The notes under the pieces: generated by a model
What the model was told of the DNA's origin: nothing
Database searches by the model: none
Seen by the model: the letters and a program-made list of their open reading frames with translations, nothing else
Translations under genes and position numbers: made by a program
DNA from: Pseudomonas sp. ACM7
GTDB taxonomy: Bacteria; Pseudomonadota; Gammaproteobacteria; Pseudomonadales; Pseudomonadaceae
DNA length: 64,000 nt
Reading direction: 5' to 3'
Assembly (NCBI RefSeq): GCF_004136015.1
Contig: NZ_CP024866.1
Coordinates: 6,276,861 to 6,340,860 of the forward strand
Part shown: positions 63,274 to 64,000 of the stretch, piece after piece
How the letters are laid out: the number at the start of each line of letters is the position of its first letter
Numbering within the stretch: position 1 is the stretch's first letter

Positions 63274-64000
63274 TCAGGCCGACATCATCTTTTTCCACTG
63301 CTGGTAACCAGCGCGCATGCCGGTCTCGGCGCTCACATCGCTCACCAGCCCGTCTTCGGATTCCTTTTCACCCGGCAAGCCGCGGTTGAGCATGATCCAC
63401 AGATCGGTGCCGGCACTGGCGCCGCGCTGTACGCGCTCCCAGGCTTCGGAATCGTCCGGAGTACCAAAACCCATCGGACCCTGGAAGTGCTCATGCAGGC
63501 GCAGACGATAACGGTTGGCCACGGCCGGGCCACCGTCCATGGTGATGACGGCATGATGGATTTCGGTTTCGTTCACCGCGATCGGTTGCAGCACCCGGAA
63601 GAACGCCATGGAACAGGCGATGTTCGGGAACAGGTTGAGGTTGAAGCCCGAACCGCCGACCGCACGCACGATGCGACGGACCGATGCTTCGTCCTGGCCT
63701 TCGGCGCGCAACTGCGCGGCCAGGTCCTCGAAACGCTCGGGAATCGGCAATTCAAGGTTAGCTTCCAGGTCGACCAGGTCCGGGATCATCACCATCACGC
63801 TGTGGCCGTTGCCGAGGTCTTCGACATAGCCCGGCCCTTCGACGAAGTCGAACAGCTCCAGAGTCTGCTCATCCACGGACGACAGGAACGACTTGTGCAC
63901 CAGCGGGAAGTGATAGGCGTCGGTGGTGTTTTCCAGCTGGATCTTCCAGTTACCGGGGAAGCGGAAGCGATGCTCGCCCCCCACTTTGACCGGGTAGCCG
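63274..64000 (-). CDS. iacC: Rieske oxygenase alpha subunit, C-terminal part (IacC-like; cut by window edge)
   Basis: The visible 242 residues are the catalytic domain; the Rieske domain lies outside the window and the frame is open to the right edge. The mononuclear iron site is ENTTDAYHFPLVHKSFL, with the Asp-x2-His-x4-His pattern. The C-terminus has QGPMGFGTPDDSEAWERVQRGA, typical of the BenA-related oxygenases. Together with the genes that follow (beta, SDR, reductase, flavin reductase) it matches the iacCDEFG order of indole-3-acetate degraders. Confidence 0.75.
   Translation of the reverse strand, partial: GYPVKVGGEHRFRFPGNWKIQLENTTDAYHFPLVHKSFLSSVDEQTLELFDFVEGPGYVEDLGNGHSVMVMIPDLVDLEANLELPIPERFEDLAAQLRAEGQDEASVRRIVRAVGGSGFNLNLFPNIACSMAFFRVLQPIAVNETEIHHAVITMDGGPAVANRYRLRLHEHFQGPMGFGTPDDSEAWERVQRGASAGTDLWIMLNRGLPGEKESEDGLVSDVSAETGMRAGYQQWKKMMSA

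Noticed and set aside
1..64000. CRISPR arrays, rRNA genes, prophage structural genes and complete tRNA genes
   Set aside because: None was found. The repeated units are paired palindromes in intergenic gaps, not regularly spaced direct repeats.

Overview
The window looks like chromosome of a fluorescent-group Pseudomonas. The signs are high-GC coding DNA, typical pseudomonad genes (acnB, miaE, OprD-type porins, an Ada/AlkA pair, an RstAB-like two-component system next to a MipA/OmpV protein) and many intergenic palindromes built on the pseudomonad REP core GTGGGAGCGAGCTTGCTCGCGAT. No rRNA, CRISPR array or complete tRNA was found. The left edge cuts an IS110-type transposase and the right edge cuts a Rieske oxygenase alpha subunit.

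Region 1 (1-10.3 kb) is a patchwork of small units: a LysR regulator divergent from a VOC protein, a degraded stand-alone GGDEF protein, a three-gene isoquinoline-oxidoreductase-like molybdenum enzyme (2Fe-2S subunit, molybdopterin subunit, dihaem cytochrome), an SDR next to a truncated LysR gene, a secreted XAC2610-like protein, a PhnB-like VOC protein and an AraC regulator. Region 2 (10.6-14.3 kb) is one 1,230-residue protein with a C-terminal Fic motif on a scaffold resembling the large pseudomonad dermonecrotic-type toxins. Its leader is AT-rich and no partner gene is visible.

Region 3 (14.3-36.1 kb) is housekeeping-like. It holds two LysE exporters, an EamA transporter with a histidine-rich tail, an alkylation-repair block (ada, a PEP-mutase/isocitrate-lyase-family gene, an AlkA-type glycosylase), an agmatine-deiminase-family enzyme with a polyamine-binding protein, a thioesterase, a GFA protein, mipA-rstAB, miaE, a universal stress protein, a DUF1289 protein, acnB with a long structured leader, a SulP transporter whose best start is out of frame at an 8-bp tandem repeat, and a serine/threonine permease.

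Region 4 (36.5-64 kb) begins with a 44-bp 3' fragment of a proline-type tRNA on the minus strand, the usual scar of tRNA-targeted integration. By its orientation the inserted DNA would lie to the right. That DNA is a catabolic block with three separate Rieske oxygenases: (a) a reductase-alpha-beta system with a cysteine hydrolase, an SDR and a dienelactone-hydrolase/SnoaL fusion, pathway unassigned; (b) an anthranilate-dioxygenase-like antABC set followed by a five-gene branched-chain-type ABC importer, with an OprD porin and two AraC regulators on the other side; (c) an alpha-beta-SDR-reductase-flavin reductase set in the order of the indole-3-acetate genes iacCDEFG, followed by a second, closely similar OprD porin. 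Between (b) and (c) are an FMN hydroxy-acid dehydrogenase, an opine-dehydrogenase-like protein, a 3-hydroxyacyl-CoA dehydrogenase and a NIPSNAP protein. Systems (b) and (c) together suggest growth on indole or tryptophan-derived aromatics that converge on catechol. No ring-cleavage enzyme lies inside the window. All family names come from reading motifs and gene order, without database searches.
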